Shown one piece after another: positions 37,002 through 50,133 of a stretch of DNA of 64,000 nt; position 1 is the first letter of the stretch; the number at the start of each line of letters is the position of its first letter. The notes beneath the pieces are model-generated. The model did not search any database. It had not been told where the DNA came from and worked only from the letters and a program-made list of their open reading frames with translations. Position numbers and translations under genes: made by a program. Origin of the DNA: Eutreptiella sp. 'Long Island Sound 2002' (taxonomy: Eukaryota; Euglenozoa; Euglenophyceae; Eutreptiales; Eutreptiaceae); NCBI GenBank assembly GCA_964036045.1, contig OZ038378.1, forward strand, positions 159,410,576 to 159,474,575, read 5' to 3'.

Positions 37002-38751
37002 TTTTGACCACCTGTTTCCACTTGGTCCCACTTAGTCCCAATTTTTCCCATTTTTCCGCACCTGTTTCCACTTGGTGCCACTTAGTCCCAAATTTTCCCA
37101 GTTTTCCCCACCTGTTTCCACTTGGTCCCACTTAGTCCCCGTTTTTCCCAGTTTTCCCCACCTCTTTCCACTTGGTCCCACTTAGTCCCAATTTTCCCCA
37201 GTTTTCCCCACCCGTTTCCACTTGGTCCCAATTTGTCCCAATTTTTCCCAGTTTTCCCCACCTGTTTCTTCTTGGTCCCACTTAGTCCCAATTTTACACA
37301 GCTTTCCCCACCTGTTTCCACTTGGTCCCAATTTGTCCCAATTTTTCCCAGTTTTCCCCACATGTTTCCAGTTGGTCCCACTTAGTCCCAATTTTCCCCA
37401 GGTTTCCCCACCTGTTTCCACTTGGTCCCGCTTGGTCCCAATTTTTCCCAGTTTTCCCCACCTGCTTCCACTTGGTTCCACTCAGTCCCAATTTTCCCCA
37501 GTTTTCCCCACCTGTTTCCACTTGGTCCCACTTAGTCCCAATTTTTCCCAGCTTTCCCCGCCTGTTTCCACTTGGTCCCACTTAGTCCCAATTTCTCCCA
37601 ATTTTTCCCACCCGTTTCCACTTGGTCCCACTTAGTCCCAATTTTCCCCAGTTTTCCCCACCTGTTTCCACTCGGTCCCACTCAGTCCCAATTTTTCCCA
37701 GTTTTCTCCACCTGTTTCCACTTGGTCCCACTTAGTCCTAATTTCCCCTAGTTTTCCCCACCTGTTTCCACTTGGTCCCACTTGGTCCCAATGTCCCCCA
37801 GCTTTCCCCACCTGTTTCCACTTGGTCCCACTTGGTCCCAATTTTCTCCAGCTTTCCCCACCTGTTTCCACTTGGTCCAACTTAGTCCCAATTTTTCCCA
37901 GTTTTCCCCACCTGTTTCCACTTGGTCCAACTTAGTCCCAATTTTTCCCAGTTTTCCCCACCTGTTTCCACTTGGTCCCACTTTGTCCCAATTTTTCCCT
38001 GGTTTCCCCACCTGTTTCCACTTGGTCCCACTTGGTCCCAATTTTTCCCAGTTTTCCCCACCTGTTTTCCACTTGGTCCCACTTAGTCCCAATTTTTCCC
38101 AGCTTTCCCCACCTGTTTCCACTTGGTCCCACTAAGTCCCAATTTCTCCCAATTTTCCCCACCCGTTTCCACTTGGTCCCACTTAGTCCCAATTTTTCCC
38201 AGTTTTCCCCACCTGTTTCCACTTGGTCCCACTTAGTCCCAATTTTCCCCAGTTTTCCCCACCTGTTTCCACTTGGTCCCACTTAGTCCCAATTTTTTCA
38301 GGTTTTCCCCACCCGTTTCCACTTGGTCCCACTTAGTCCCAATTTTTCCCAGTTTCCCCCACCCGTTTCCACTTGGTCCAACTTAGTCCCAATTTTTCCG
38401 AGTTTTCCCCACCCGTTTCCACTTGGTCCCACTTAGTCCCAATTTTTCCCAGTTTTCCCCACCTGTTTCCACTTCGCCCCACTTGGTCCCAATTTTTCCC
38501 AGTTTTCCCCACCCGTTTCCACTTGGTCCGACTTGTCCCAGGTTTTCCTAGTTTTCCCCACCTGTTTCCACTTGGTCCAACTTACTCCCAATTTTCCCCA
38601 GTTTTCCCCACCTTTTTCCAATTGGTCCCACTTTGTCCCAATTTTTCCTAGTTTGCCCCACCTGTTTCCACTTGGTCCCACATAGTCCCAATTTCCCTCA
38701 ATTTTCCCCACCTGTTTCCACTTGGTCCAAGTTAGTCCCAATTTTTGCCAG
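37002..38751 (+). repeat. Variable-period family, copy 1 (1,750 bp)
   Basis: Each period starts at TTTTGACC and continues with TTCCGCACC, GTGCCACTTAGTCCCAAATTTTCCC, GTCCCCG, CACCCG with CCAATTTGTCCC, TTTCACAGC (TTTACACAGC here), GGTTCCACTCAG, CCCCGCC, CTCCCAATTT, CCTAATTTCCCCTAG, CCAATGTCCCCCAGC and TTTTGTCCC with TTCCCTGG. Here the lead-in is CCAACGTACTCCC near 36830 and CCCTCAATTTTCC near 36947. Confidence 0.8.
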
Positions 38752-40751
38752 TTTTGACCACCTGTTTCCACTTGGTCCCACTTAGTCCCAATTTTCCCAA
38801 TTTTTCCGCACCTGTTTCCACTTGGTGCCACTTAGTCCCAAATTTTCCCAGTTTTCCCCACCTGTTTCCACTTGGTCCCACTTAGTCCCCGTTTTTTCCA
38901 GTTTTCCCCACCTGTTTCCACTTGGTCCCACTTAGTCCCAATTTTCCCCAGTTTTCCCCACCCGTTTCCACTTGGTCCCAATTTGTCCCAATTTTTCCCA
39001 GTTTTCCCCACCTGTTTCCACTTGGTCCCACTTGGTCCAAATTTTTCACAGCTTTCCCCACCTGTTTCCACTTGGTCCCAATTTGTCCCAATTTTTCCCA
39101 GTTTTCCCCACATGTTTCCACTTGGTCCCACTTAGTCCCAATTTTTCCCAGTTTTCCCCGCCTGTTTCCACTTGGTTCCACTCAGTCCCAATTTTTCCCA
39201 GTTTTCCCCACCTGTTTCCACTTGGTCCCACTTAGTCCCAATTTTTCCCAGCTTTCCCCGCCTGTTTCCACTTGGTCCCACTTAGTCCCAATTTCTCCCA
39301 ATTTTCCCCACCCGTTTCCACTTGGTCCCACTTAGTCCCAATTTTCCCCAGTTTTCCCCACCTGTTTCCACTCGGTCCCACTTAGTCCAAATTTTTCCCA
39401 TTTTTCCCCACCTGTTTCCACTTGGTCCCACTTAGTCCTAATTTCCCCTAGTTTTCCCCACCTGTTTCCACTTGGTCCCACTTGGTCCCAATTTTTCCCA
39501 CTTTTCCCCACCTGTTTCCACTTGGTCCCACTTAGTCCCAATGTCCCCCAGCTTTCCCCACCTGTTTCCACTTGGTCCCACTTGGTCCCAATTTTCCCCA
39601 GCTTTCCCCACCTGTTTTCACTTGGTCCAACTTAGTCCCAATTTTTCCCAGTTTTCCCCACCTGTTTCCACTTGGTCCAACTTAGTCCCAATTTTTCCCA
39701 GTTTTCCCCACCTGTTTCCACTTGGTCCCACTTTGTCCCAATTTTTCCCTGGTTTCCCCACCTGTTTCCACTTGCTCCCACTTGGTCCCAATTTTTCCCA
39801 GTTTTCCCCACCTGTTTCCACTTGGTCCCACTTAGTACCAATTTTTCCCAGTTTTCCCCACCTGTTTTCCACTTGGTCCCACTTAGTCCCAATTTTTCCC
39901 AGTTTTCCCCACCTGTTTCCACTTGGTCCCACTTAGTCCCAATTTTCCCCAGTTTTCCCCACCTGTTTCCACTTGGTCCCACTTAGTCCCAATTTTTCCA
40001 AGTTTTCCCCACCCGTTTCCACTTGGTCCCACTTAGTCCCAATTTTTCCCGGTTTCCCCCACCCGTTTCCACTTGGTCGAACTTAGTCCCAATTTTTCCC
40101 AGTTTTCCCCACCCGTTTCCACTTGGTCCCACTTAGTCCCAACTTTCCCCAGTTTTCCCCACCTGTTTCCACTTGGTCCCACTTAGTCCCAATTTTTCCC
40201 ACTTTTCTCCACCTGTTTCAACTTGGTCCCACTTAGTCCCAACTTTTCCCAGTTTTTCCCACCTGTTTCCACTTGGTCCCACTTAGTCCCAATTTTTCCC
40301 ACTTTTCCCCACCTGTTTCCACTTGGTCCCACTTAGTCCCAATTTTTCCCAGCTTTCCCCACCTGTTTCCACTTGGTCCCACTTAGTCCCAATTTCTCTC
40401 AATTTTCCCCACCCGTTTCCACTTGATCCCACTTAGTCCCAATTTTTCCCAGTTTTCCCCACCTGTTTCCACTTGGTCCCACTTAGTCCCAATTTTTCCC
40501 AGCTTTCCCCACCTGTTTCAACTTGGTCCCACTTAGTCCCAATTTCTCCCAGTTTTCCCCACCTGTTTCCACTTGGTCCAACTTACTCCCAATTTTCCCC
40601 AGTTTTCCTCACCTTTTTCCAATTGGTCCCACTTAGTCCCAATTTTTCCTAGTTTGCCCCACCTGTTTCCACTTGGTCCCACATAGTCCCAATTTCCCTC
40701 AATTTTCCCACCTGTTTCCATTTGGTCCAAGTTAGTCCCAATTTTTGCCAG
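38752..40751 (+). repeat. Variable-period family, copy 2 (2,000 bp)
   Basis: It has the same ordered landmarks as copy 1 with five extra units. CACCCG units are frequent and several consecutive units near 40140-40560 are almost consensus. Part of this copy (38980-39930) recurs at +2,600 bp inside copy 3. Confidence 0.8.
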
Positions 40752-43452
40752 TTTTGACCACCTGTTTCCACTTGGTCCCAGTTAGTCCCAATTTTTCCCA
40801 GTTTTCCGCACCTGTTTCCACTTGGTGCCACTTAGTCCCAAATTTTCCCAGTTTTCCCCACCTGTTTCCACTTGGTCCCACTTAGTCCCGTTTTTCCCAG
40901 TTTTCCCCACCTGTTTCCACTTGGTCCCACTTAGTCCCAATTTTCCCCAGTTTTCCCCACCCGTTTCCACTTGGTCCCAATTTGTCCCAATTTTTCCCAG
41001 TTTTCCCCACCTGTTTCCACTTGGTCCCACTTAGTCCCAATTTTTCACAGCTTTCCCCACCTGTTTCCACTTGGTCCCAATTTGTCCCAATTTTTCCCAG
41101 TTTTCCCCACATGTTTCCACTTGGTCCCACTTAGTCCCAATTTTTCCCAGGTTTCCCCACCTGTTTCCACTTGGTCCCGCTTGGTCCCAATTTTTCCCAG
41201 TTTTCCCCACCTGTTTCCACTTGGTTCCACTCAGTCCCAATTTTTCCCAGTTTTCCCCACCTGTTTCCACTTGGTCCCACTTAGTCCCAATTTTTCCCAG
41301 CTTTCCCCGCCTGTTTCCACTTGGTCCCACTTAGTCCCAATTTCTCCCAATTTTCCCCACCTGTTTCCACTTGGTCCCACTTAGTCCCAATTTTCCCAGG
41401 TTTTCCCCACTTGTTTCCACTCGGTCCCACTTAGTCCCAATTTTTCCCAGTTTTCCCCACCTGTTTCCACTTGGTCCCACTTAGTCCTAATTTCCCCTAG
41501 TTTTCCCCACCTGTTTCCACTTGGTCCCACTTAGTCCCAATTTTTCCCACTTTTCCCCCACCTGTTTCCACTTGGTCCCACTTAGTCCCAATGTCCCCCA
41601 GCTTTCCCCACCTGTTTCCACTTGGTCCCACTTAGTCCCAATTTTTCACAGCTTTCCCCACCTGTTTCCACTTGGTCCCAATTTGTCCCAATTTTCCCCA
41701 GTTTTACCCACATGTTTCCACTTGGTCCCACTTAGTCCCAATTTTTCCCAGTTTTCCCCGCCTGTTTCCACTTGGTTCCACTCAGTCCCAATTTTTCCCA
41801 GTTTTCCCCACCTGTTTCCACTTGGTCCCACTTAGTCCCAATTTTTCCCAGCTTTCCCCGCCTGTTTCCACTTGGTCCCACTTAGTCCCAATTTCTCCCA
41901 ATTTTCCCCACCCGTTTCCACTTGGTCCCACTTAGTCCCAATTTTCCCCAGTTTTCCCCACCTGTTTCCACTCGGTCCCACTTAGTCCAAATTTTTCCCA
42001 TTTTTCCCCACCTGTTTCCACTTGGTCCCACTTAGTCCTAATTTCCCCTAGTTTTCCCCACCTGTTTCCACTTGGTCCCACTTGGTCCCAATTCTTCCCA
42101 CTTTTCCCCACCTGTTTCCACTTGGTCCCACTTAGTCCCAATGTCCCCCAGCTTTCCCCACCTGTTTCCACTTGGTCCAACTTAGTCCCAATTTTTCCCA
42201 GTTTTCCCCACCTGTTTCCACTTGGTCCAACTTAGTCCCAATTTTTCCCAGTTTTCCCCACCTGTTTCCACTTGGTCCCACTTTGTCCCAATTTTTCCCT
42301 GGTTTCCCCACCTCCTTCCACTTGGTCCCACTTGGTCCCAAATTTTTTCAGTTTTCCCCACCTGTTTCCACTTGGTCCCACTTAGTACCAATTTTTCCCA
42401 GTTTTCCCCACCTGTTTTCCACTTGGTCCCACTTAGTCCCAATTTTTCCCAGCTTTCCCCACCTGTTTCCACTTGGTCCCACTTAGTCCCAATTTCTCCC
42501 AATTTTCCCCACCCGTTTCCACTTGGTCCCACTTAGTCCCAATTTTTCCCAGTTTTCCCCACCTGTTTCCACTTGGTCCCACTTAGTCCCAATTTTCCCC
42601 AGTTTTCCGCACCTGTTTCCACTTGGTCCCACTTAGTCCCAATTTCCCCAAGTTTTCCCCACCCGTTTCCACTTGGTCCCACCTAGTCCCAATTTTTCCC
42701 GGTTTCCCCCACCCGTTTCCACTTGGTCGAACTTAGTCCCAATTTTTCCCAGTTTTCCCCACCCGTTTCCACTTGGTCCCACTTAGTCCCAATTTTTCCA
42801 AGTTTTCCCCACACGTTTCCACTTGGTCCCACTTAGTCCCAACTTTCCCCAGTTTTCCCCACCTGTTTCCACTTGGTCCCACTTAGTCCCAATTTTTCCC
42901 ACTTTTCCCCACCTGTTTCAACTTGGTCCCACTTAGTCCCAATTTTCCCCAGTTTTTCCCACCTGTTTCCACTTGGTCCCACTTAGTCCCAATTTTTCCC
43001 AGTTTTCCCCACCTGTTTCCACTTGGTCCCACTTAGTCCCAATTTTTCCCAGCTTTCCCCACCTGTTTCCACTTGGTCCCACTTAGTCCCAATTTCTCCC
43101 AATTTTCCCCACCCGTTTCCACTTGGTCCCACTTAGTCCCAATTTTTCCCAGTTTTCCCCACCTGTTTCCACTTGGTCCCACTTAGTCCCAATTTTTCCC
43201 AGCTTTCCCCACCTGTTTCAACTTGGTCCCACTTAGTCCCAATTTTTCCCAGTTTTCCCCACCTGTTTCCACTTGGTCCAACTTACTCCCAATTTTCCCC
43301 ACTTTTCCCCACCTTTTTCCAATTGGTCCCACTTTGTCCCAATTTTTCCTAGTTTGCCCCACCTGTTTCCACTTGGTCCCACATAGTCCCAATTTCCCTC
43401 AATTTTCCCCACCTGTTTCCACTTGGTCCAAGTTAGTCCCAATTTTTGCCAG
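40752..43452 (+). repeat. Variable-period family, copy 3 (2,701 bp)
   Basis: The first 800 bp match copy 4 (from 43453) at +2,701 to +2,702 bp. From about 41580 to 42530 the order instead follows copy 2 at 2,600 bp. The GTCCCAATTTGTCCC and TTTCACAGC run therefore occurs twice in this period (near 41050 and 41650). This is a mosaic made by an internal out-of-step exchange. Confidence 0.78.
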
Positions 43453-44900
43453 TTTTGACCACCTGTTTCCACTTGGTCCCACTTAGTCCCAATTTTTCCC
43501 AGTTTTCCGCACCTGTTTCCACTTGGTGCCACTTAGTCCCTAATTTTCCCAGTTTTCCCCACCTGTTTCCACTTGGTCCCACTTAGTCCCCGTTTTTCCC
43601 AGTTTTCCCCACCTGTTTCCACTTGGTCCCACTTAGTCCCAATTTTCCCCAGTTTTCCCCACCCGTTTCCACTTGGTCCCAATTTGTCCCAATTTTTCCC
43701 AGTTTTCCCCACCTGTTTCCACTTGGTCCCACTTAGTCCCAATTTTTCACAGCTTTCCCCACCTGTTTCCACTTGGTCCCAATTTGTCCCAATTTTTCCC
43801 AGTTTTCCCCACATGTTTCCACTTGGTCCCACTTAGTCCCAATTTTTCCCAGGTTTCCCCACCTGTTTCCACTTGGTCCCGCTTGGTCCCAATTTTTCCC
43901 AGTTTTCCCCACCTGTTTCCACTTGGTTCCACTCAGTCCCAATTTTTCCCAGTTTTCCCCACCTGTTTCCACTTGGTCCCACTTAGTCCCAATTTTTCCC
44001 AGCTTTCCCCGCCTGTTTCCACTTGGTCCCACTTAGTCCCAATTTCTCCCAATTTTCCCCACCCGTTTCCACTTGGTCCCACTTAGTCCCAATTTTCCCC
44101 AGTTTTCCCCACTTGTTTCCACTCGGTCCCACTTAGTCCCAATTTTTCCCAGTTTTCCCCACCTGTTTCCACTTGGTCCCACTTAGTCCTAATTTCCCCT
44201 AGTTTTCCCCACCTGTTTCCACTTGGTCCCACTTAGTCCCAATTTTTCCCACTTTTCCCCACCTGTTTCCACTTGGTCCCACTTAGTCCCAATGTCCCCC
44301 AGCTTTCCCCACCTGTTTCCACTTGGTCCCACTTGGTCCCAATTTTCCCCAGCTTTCCCCACCTGTTTCCACTTGGTCCAACTTAGTCCCAATTTTTCCC
44401 AGTTTTCCCCACCTGTTTCCACTTGGTCCGACTTAGTCCCAATTTTTCCCAGTTTTCCCCACCTGTTTCCACTTGGTCCCACTTGGTCCCAATTTTTCCC
44501 AGTTTTCCCCACCTGTTTCCATTTGGTCCCACTTAGTACCAATTTTTCCCAGTTTTCCCCACCTGTTTTCCACTTGGTCCCACTTAGTCCCAATTTTTCC
44601 CAGCTTTCCCCACCTGTTTCCACTTGGTCCCACTTAGTCCCAATTTCTCCCAATTTTCCCCACCCGTTTCCCCTTGGTCCCACTTAGTCCCAATTTTTCC
44701 CAGTTTTCCCCACCTGTTTCCACTTGGTCCCACTTAGTCCCAATTTTCCCCAGTTTTCCCCACCTGTTTCCACTTGGTCCCACTTAGTCCCAATTTTTCC
44801 AAGTTTTCCCCACCCGTTTCCACTTGGTCCCACTTAGTCACAATTTTTCCCAGTTTCCCCCACCCGTTTCCACTTGGTCCAACTTAGTCCCAATTTTTCC
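43453..44900 (+). repeat. Variable-period family, copy 4 (incomplete)
   Basis: It repeats copy 3 from its TTTTGACC landmark through GTCCCCG, TTTCACAGC, GGTTCCACTCAG, CCTAATTTCCCCTAG and CCAATGTCCCCCAGC, ending in near-consensus units after 44900. No further TTTTGACC landmark follows until 50731. Confidence 0.75.
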
Positions 44901-45839
44901 CAGTTTTCCCCACCCGTTTCCACTTGGTCCCACTTAGTCCCAATTTTTCCAAGTTTTCCCCACCCGTTTCCACTTGGTCCCACTTAGTCCCAGTTTTTCC
45001 CAGTTTTCCCCACCTGTTTCCACTTGGTCCCACTTGGTCCCAATTTTTCCCAGTTTTCCCCACCTGTTTCAACTTGGTCCCACTTAGTCCCAATTTTTCC
45101 CAGTTTTCCCCACCTGTTTCCACTTGGTCCCACTTAGTCCCAATTTTTCCCAGTTTTCCCCACCTGTTTCCACTTGCTCCCACTTAGTCCCAATTTTTCC
45201 CAGCTTTCCCCACCTGTTTCCACTTGGTCCCACTTAGTCCCAATTTCTCCCAATTTTCCCCACCCGTTTCCACTTGGTCCCACTTAGTCCCAATTTTTCC
45301 CAGTTTTCCCCACCTGTTTCCACTTGGTCCCACTTAGTCCCAATTTTTCCCAGCTTTCCCCACCTGTTTCAACTTGGTCCCACTTAGTCCCAATTTCTTC
45401 CAATTTTCCCCACCAGTTTCCACTTGGTCCCACTTAGTCCCAATTTTTCCCAGCTTTCCCCACCTGTTTCCACTTGGTCCCACTTAGTCCCAATTTTCAC
45501 CAGTTTTCCCCACCTGTTTCCACTTGGTCCCACTTAGTCCCAATTTGTTTTCAGTTTTCCCCACCAGTTTCCACTTGGTCCCACTTAGTCCCAATTTTTC
45601 CCAGCTTTCCCCACCTGTTTCCACTTGGTCCCACTTGGTCCCAATTTTCCCCAGCTTTCCCCACCTGTTTCCACTTGGTCCCACTTAGTCCCAATTTTTC
45701 CCAGTTTTCCCCACCTGTTTCCACTTGGTCCAACTTAGTCCCAATTTTTCCCAGTTTTCCCCACCCGTTTCCACTTGGTCCAATTTAGTCCCAATTTTTC
45801 CCAGTTTTCCGACGTGTTTCCACTTGGTCCCACTTAGTC

Positions 45840-46540
45840 CCAATTTTCCCCAGTTTTCCCCACCTGTTTCCACTTGGTCCCACTTAGTCCCAATTTTTCC
45901 CACGTTTCCCCACCTGTTTCCACTTGGTCCCACTTGGTCCCAATTTTTCCCAGTTTTCCCCACCTGTTTCCACTTGGTCCCACTTAGTCCCAATTTTTCC
46001 CAGCTTTCCCCACCTGTTTCCACTTGGTCCCACTTAGTCCCAATTTTCCCAAGTTTTCCCCACCTGTTTCCACTTGGTCCCACTCAGTCCCAATTTTTCC
46101 CAGTTTTCCCCACCTGTTTCCACTTGGTCCGACTCATTCCCAATTTTTCCCAGTTTTCCCCACCTGTTTCCACTTGGTCCCACTTAGTCCCAATTTCCCC
46201 CAGTTTTCCCCACCTGTTTCCACTTGGTCCCACTTAGTCCCAATTTTTCCCACGTTTCCCCACCTGTTTCCACTTGGTCCCACTTGGTCCCAATTTTTCC
46301 CAGTTTTCCCCACCTGTTTCCACTTGGTCCCACTTAGTCCCAATTTTTCCCAGCTTTCCCCACCTGTTTCCACTTGGTCCCACTTAGTTCCAATTTCTCC
46401 CAATTTTCCCCACCCGTTTCCACTTGGTCCCACTTAGTCCCAATTTTTCCCAGGTTTCCCCACCTGTTTCCACTTGGTCCCACTTGGGCCCAATTTTCCC
46501 CAGTTTTCCCCACTTGTTTTCACTTGGTCCCACTTAGTCC
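45840..46540 (+). repeat. 350-bp tandem duplication (seven units)
   Basis: The unusual CCCACGTTTCCCC unit at 45899 recurs at 46249, with the same neighbours on both sides. The offset is exactly 350 bp, seven units with no length change. Confidence 0.75.
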
Positions 46541-48150
46541 CAATTTTTCCCAGTTTTCCCCACCTGTTTCCACTTGGTCCCACTTAGTCCCAATTTTCCC
46601 CAGTTTTCCCCACCTGTTTCCACTTGGTCCCACTTGGTCCCAATTGTCCCCACTTTTCCCCACCTGTTTCCACTTGGTCCCACTTAGTCCCAATTTTTCT
46701 CAGCTTTCCCCACCTGTTTCCATTTGGTCCCACTTCGTCCCAATTTCCCCACGTTTTCCCCGCCTGTTTCCACTTGGTCCAACTTAGTCCCAATTTTTCC
46801 AAGTTTTCCCCACCCGTTTCCACTTGGTCCCACTTAGTCCCATTTTTTCCCAGTTTTCCCCACCTGTTTCCACTTGGTCCCACTTAGTCCCAATTTTCCT
46901 CAGTTTTCCCCACCTGTTTCCACTTGGTCCCACTTAGTCCCAATTTTCCCCAGTTTTCCCCACCTGTTTCCACTTGGTCCCACTTAGTCCCAATTTTTCC
47001 CAGTTTTCCCCACCTGTTTCCACTTGGTCCCACTTAGTCCCAATTTTTCCCAGCTTTCCCCACCTGTTTCCACGTGGTCCCACTTAGTCCTAATTTTCCC
47101 CAATTTTCCCCACCTGTTTCCACTTGGTCCCACTTAGTCCCAATTTTCCCAAGTTTTCCCCACCTGTTTCCACTTGGTCCCACTCAGTCCCAATTTTTCC
47201 CAGTTTTCGCCACCTGTTTCCACTTGGTCCGACTCATTCCCAATTTTCCCCAGTTTTCCCCACCTGTTTCCACTTGGTCCCACTTAGTCCCAATTTTTCC
47301 CAGTTTTCCCCACCTGTTTCCACTTGGTCCAAGGTAGTCCCAATTTTTCCCACTTTTCCCCACCTGTTTCCACTTGGTCCCACTTAGTCCCAAATTTTCC
47401 CAGTTTTCCCCACCTGTTTCCACTTGGTCCCACTTAGTCCCAATTTTTTTCAGCTTTCCCCACCTGTTTCCACTTGGTGCCACTTAGTCCCAATTTTTCC
47501 CAGTTTTCCCACCTGTTTCCACCTGGTCCCACTTGGTCCCAATTTTTCCCAGTTTTCCCCACCTGTTTCCACTTGGTCCCACTTGTCCCAATTTCTCCTA
47601 GTTTCCCCCCCCTGTTTCCACTTGGTCCAACTTAGTCCCAATTTTCCCTAGTTTTCCCCACCTATTTCCACTTGGTCCCACTTAGTCCCAATTTTTCCCA
47701 GTTTTCCCCACCTGTTTCCACTTGGTCCCACTCAGTCCCAATTTCCCCAAGTTTTCCCCACCTGTCTCCACTTGGTCCAACTTAGTCCCAATTTTTCCAA
47801 GTTTTCCCCACCCGTTTCCACTTGGTCCCACTTAGTCCCAATTTTTCCCAGTTTTCCCCACCTGTTCCCACTTGGTCCCACTTAGTCCCAATTTTCCTCA
47901 GTTTTCCCCACATGTTTACACTTGGTCCCACTTAGTCCCAATTTTTCCCAGCTTTCCCCACCTGTTTCCACGTGGTCCCACTTAGTCCCAATTTTCCCCA
48001 ATTTTCCCCACCTGTTTCCACTTGGTCCCACTTAGTCCCAATTCTCCCCAGTTTTCCCCACCTGTTTCCACTTGGTCCCACTCAGTCCCAATTTTCCCCA
48101 GTTTTCCCCACCTGTTTCCACTTGGTCCCACTCATTCCCTATTTTTTGCA
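46041..48150 (+). repeat. Duplication at 1,100-bp and about 900-bp offsets
   Basis: The run CCCAAG, GGTCCCACTCAG, then CACTCATTCCC occurs at 46131 and 47231 (offset 1,100 bp, 22 units). A diverged copy (CACTCATTCCCTATTTTTTGC) lies at about 48130. The remainder of this interval is near-consensus satellite. Confidence 0.65.
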
Positions 48151-50083
48151 GTTTTCCCCACCTGTTTCCACTTGGTCCCACTTAGTCCCAATTTGCTCCA
48201 GCTTTCCCCACCTGTTTCCACTTGGTCCCACTTAGTCCCAATTTTTCCCAGTTTTCCCCACCTGTTTCCACTTGGTCCCACTCAGCCCCAATTTTTCCCA
48301 GTTTCCCCACCTGTTTCCACTTGGTCCCACTTAGTCCCAATTTTTGCCAGTTTTCCCACCTGTTTCCACCTGGTCCCACTTGGTCCCAATTTTTCCCAGT
48401 TTTCCCCACCTGTTTCCACCTGGTCCCACTTGTCCCAATTTTTCCTAGTTCCCCCCCCCCTCTTTCCACTTGGTCCAACTTAGTCCCAATTTTCCCCAGT
48501 TTTCCCCACCTATTTCCACTTGGTCCCACTTAGTCCCAATTTTTTCCCAGTTTTCCCCACCTGTTTCGACTTGGTCCCACTTGGTCCCAATTTTTCCTAG
48601 TTTGCCACCTGTTTCCACTTGGTCCCACATAGTCCCTATTTCCCCCAATTTTCCCCACGTGTTTCCACTTGGTCCAAGTTAGTCCCAATTTTTCCCAGTT
48701 TTCCCCACCTGTTTCCACTTGGTCCCACTTAGTCCCCGTTTTCCCCAGTTTTCCCCACCTGTTTCGACTTGGTCCCACTTAGTCCCAATTTTCCCCAGTT
48801 TTCCCGACCTATTTCCACTTGGTCCCACTTAGTCCCAATTTTCCCAGTTTTCCCACCTGTTTGCAGTTGGTCCCACGTAGTCCCAATTTTTCCCAGGTTT
48901 CCCCACCCGTTTCCACTTGGTCCCACTTAGTCCCATTTTTTCCCAGGTTTCCCCACCCGTTTCCACTTGGTCCCACTTAGTTGCAATTTTTCCCAGGTTT
49001 CCCCACCTGTTTCCACTTGGTCCCACTTGGTCCCAATTTTTCCCAGTTTTCCCCACCTGCTTCCACTTGGTCCCACCTAGTCCCAATTTTTCCCAGGTTT
49101 CCCCACCTGTTTCCACTTGGTCCCACTTAGTCGCAATTTCTCCCAATTTTCCCCACCCGTTTCCACTTGGTCCCACTTTGTGCCAATTTTTCTTAGTTTT
49201 CCCCACCTGTCTCCACTTGGTCCCAATTTTCCCCAGCTTTCCCCACCTGTTTCCACTTGGTCCAACTTAGTCCCAATTTTCCCAGTTTTCCCCACCTGTT
49301 TCCACTTGGTCCCACTTGGTCCCAATTTTCCCCAGCTTTCCCCACCTGTTTCCACTTCGCCCCACTTAGTCCCAACTTTGCCCATTTTTCCCACTGTTTC
49401 CACTGGTCCCACTTCGTCCCAATTTTCCCCAGCTTTCCCCACCTGTTTCCACTTGGTCCAACTTAGTCCCAGTTTTTCCTAGCTTTCCCCACCTGTTTCC
49501 ACTTGGTCCAACTTAGTCCCAATTTTCCCCAGTTTTGCCCACCTGTTGCCACTTGGCCGAACTTAGTCCCAATTTTCCTCAGTTTTCCCACATGTTTTCC
49601 ACTTGGTCCCACTTAGTCCCAATTTTTCCCAGTTTTTCCCCACCTGTTTCCACTTGGTCCCACTTAGTCCCAATTTTTCCCAGTCTTCCCCATCTGTTTC
49701 CACTTGGTCCCACTTAGTCCCCGTTTTTGCCAGTTTTCCCCACCTATTTCCACTTGGTCCCACTTAGTCCCAATTTTTCCCAGTTTTCCCCACCTGTTTC
49801 GACTTGGTCCCACTTTGTCCCAATTTTTCCTAGTTTGCCCCACTTGTTTCTACTTGGTCCCACATAGTCCCGATTTCCCCCAATTTTCCCCACCTGTTTC
49901 CACTTGGTCCCACTTAGTCCCAATTTTTCCCAGTTTTCCCCACCTGTTCCCACTTGGTCCCACTTAGTCCCAATTTTCCCTAGTTTTCCCCACCCGTTTC
50001 CACTTGGTCCCACTTAGTCCCAATATTTCCCAGTTTTCCCCACCTGTTTCCACTTGATGCCACTTAGTCCCAATTTTTCCCAG

Positions 50084-50133
50084 TTTTCCCCAGTTTTCCC
50101 CACTTGGTCCCACTTAGTCCCCGTTTTCCCCAG
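50084..50133 (+). repeat. Unit with decamer order D1-D1-D3
   Basis: D1 is present twice (50084-50093 and 50094-50103) and is followed directly by D3 (50104-50113); D2 is absent. The unit is still 50 bp long and the register downstream is unchanged. This is a visible exchange at the level of the 10-bp sub-unit. Confidence 0.85.

Noticed and set aside
43540-43550. Telomere-like CCCTAA
   Set aside because: It is a single chance variant of GTCCCAATT; no tandem telomere repeats are present.
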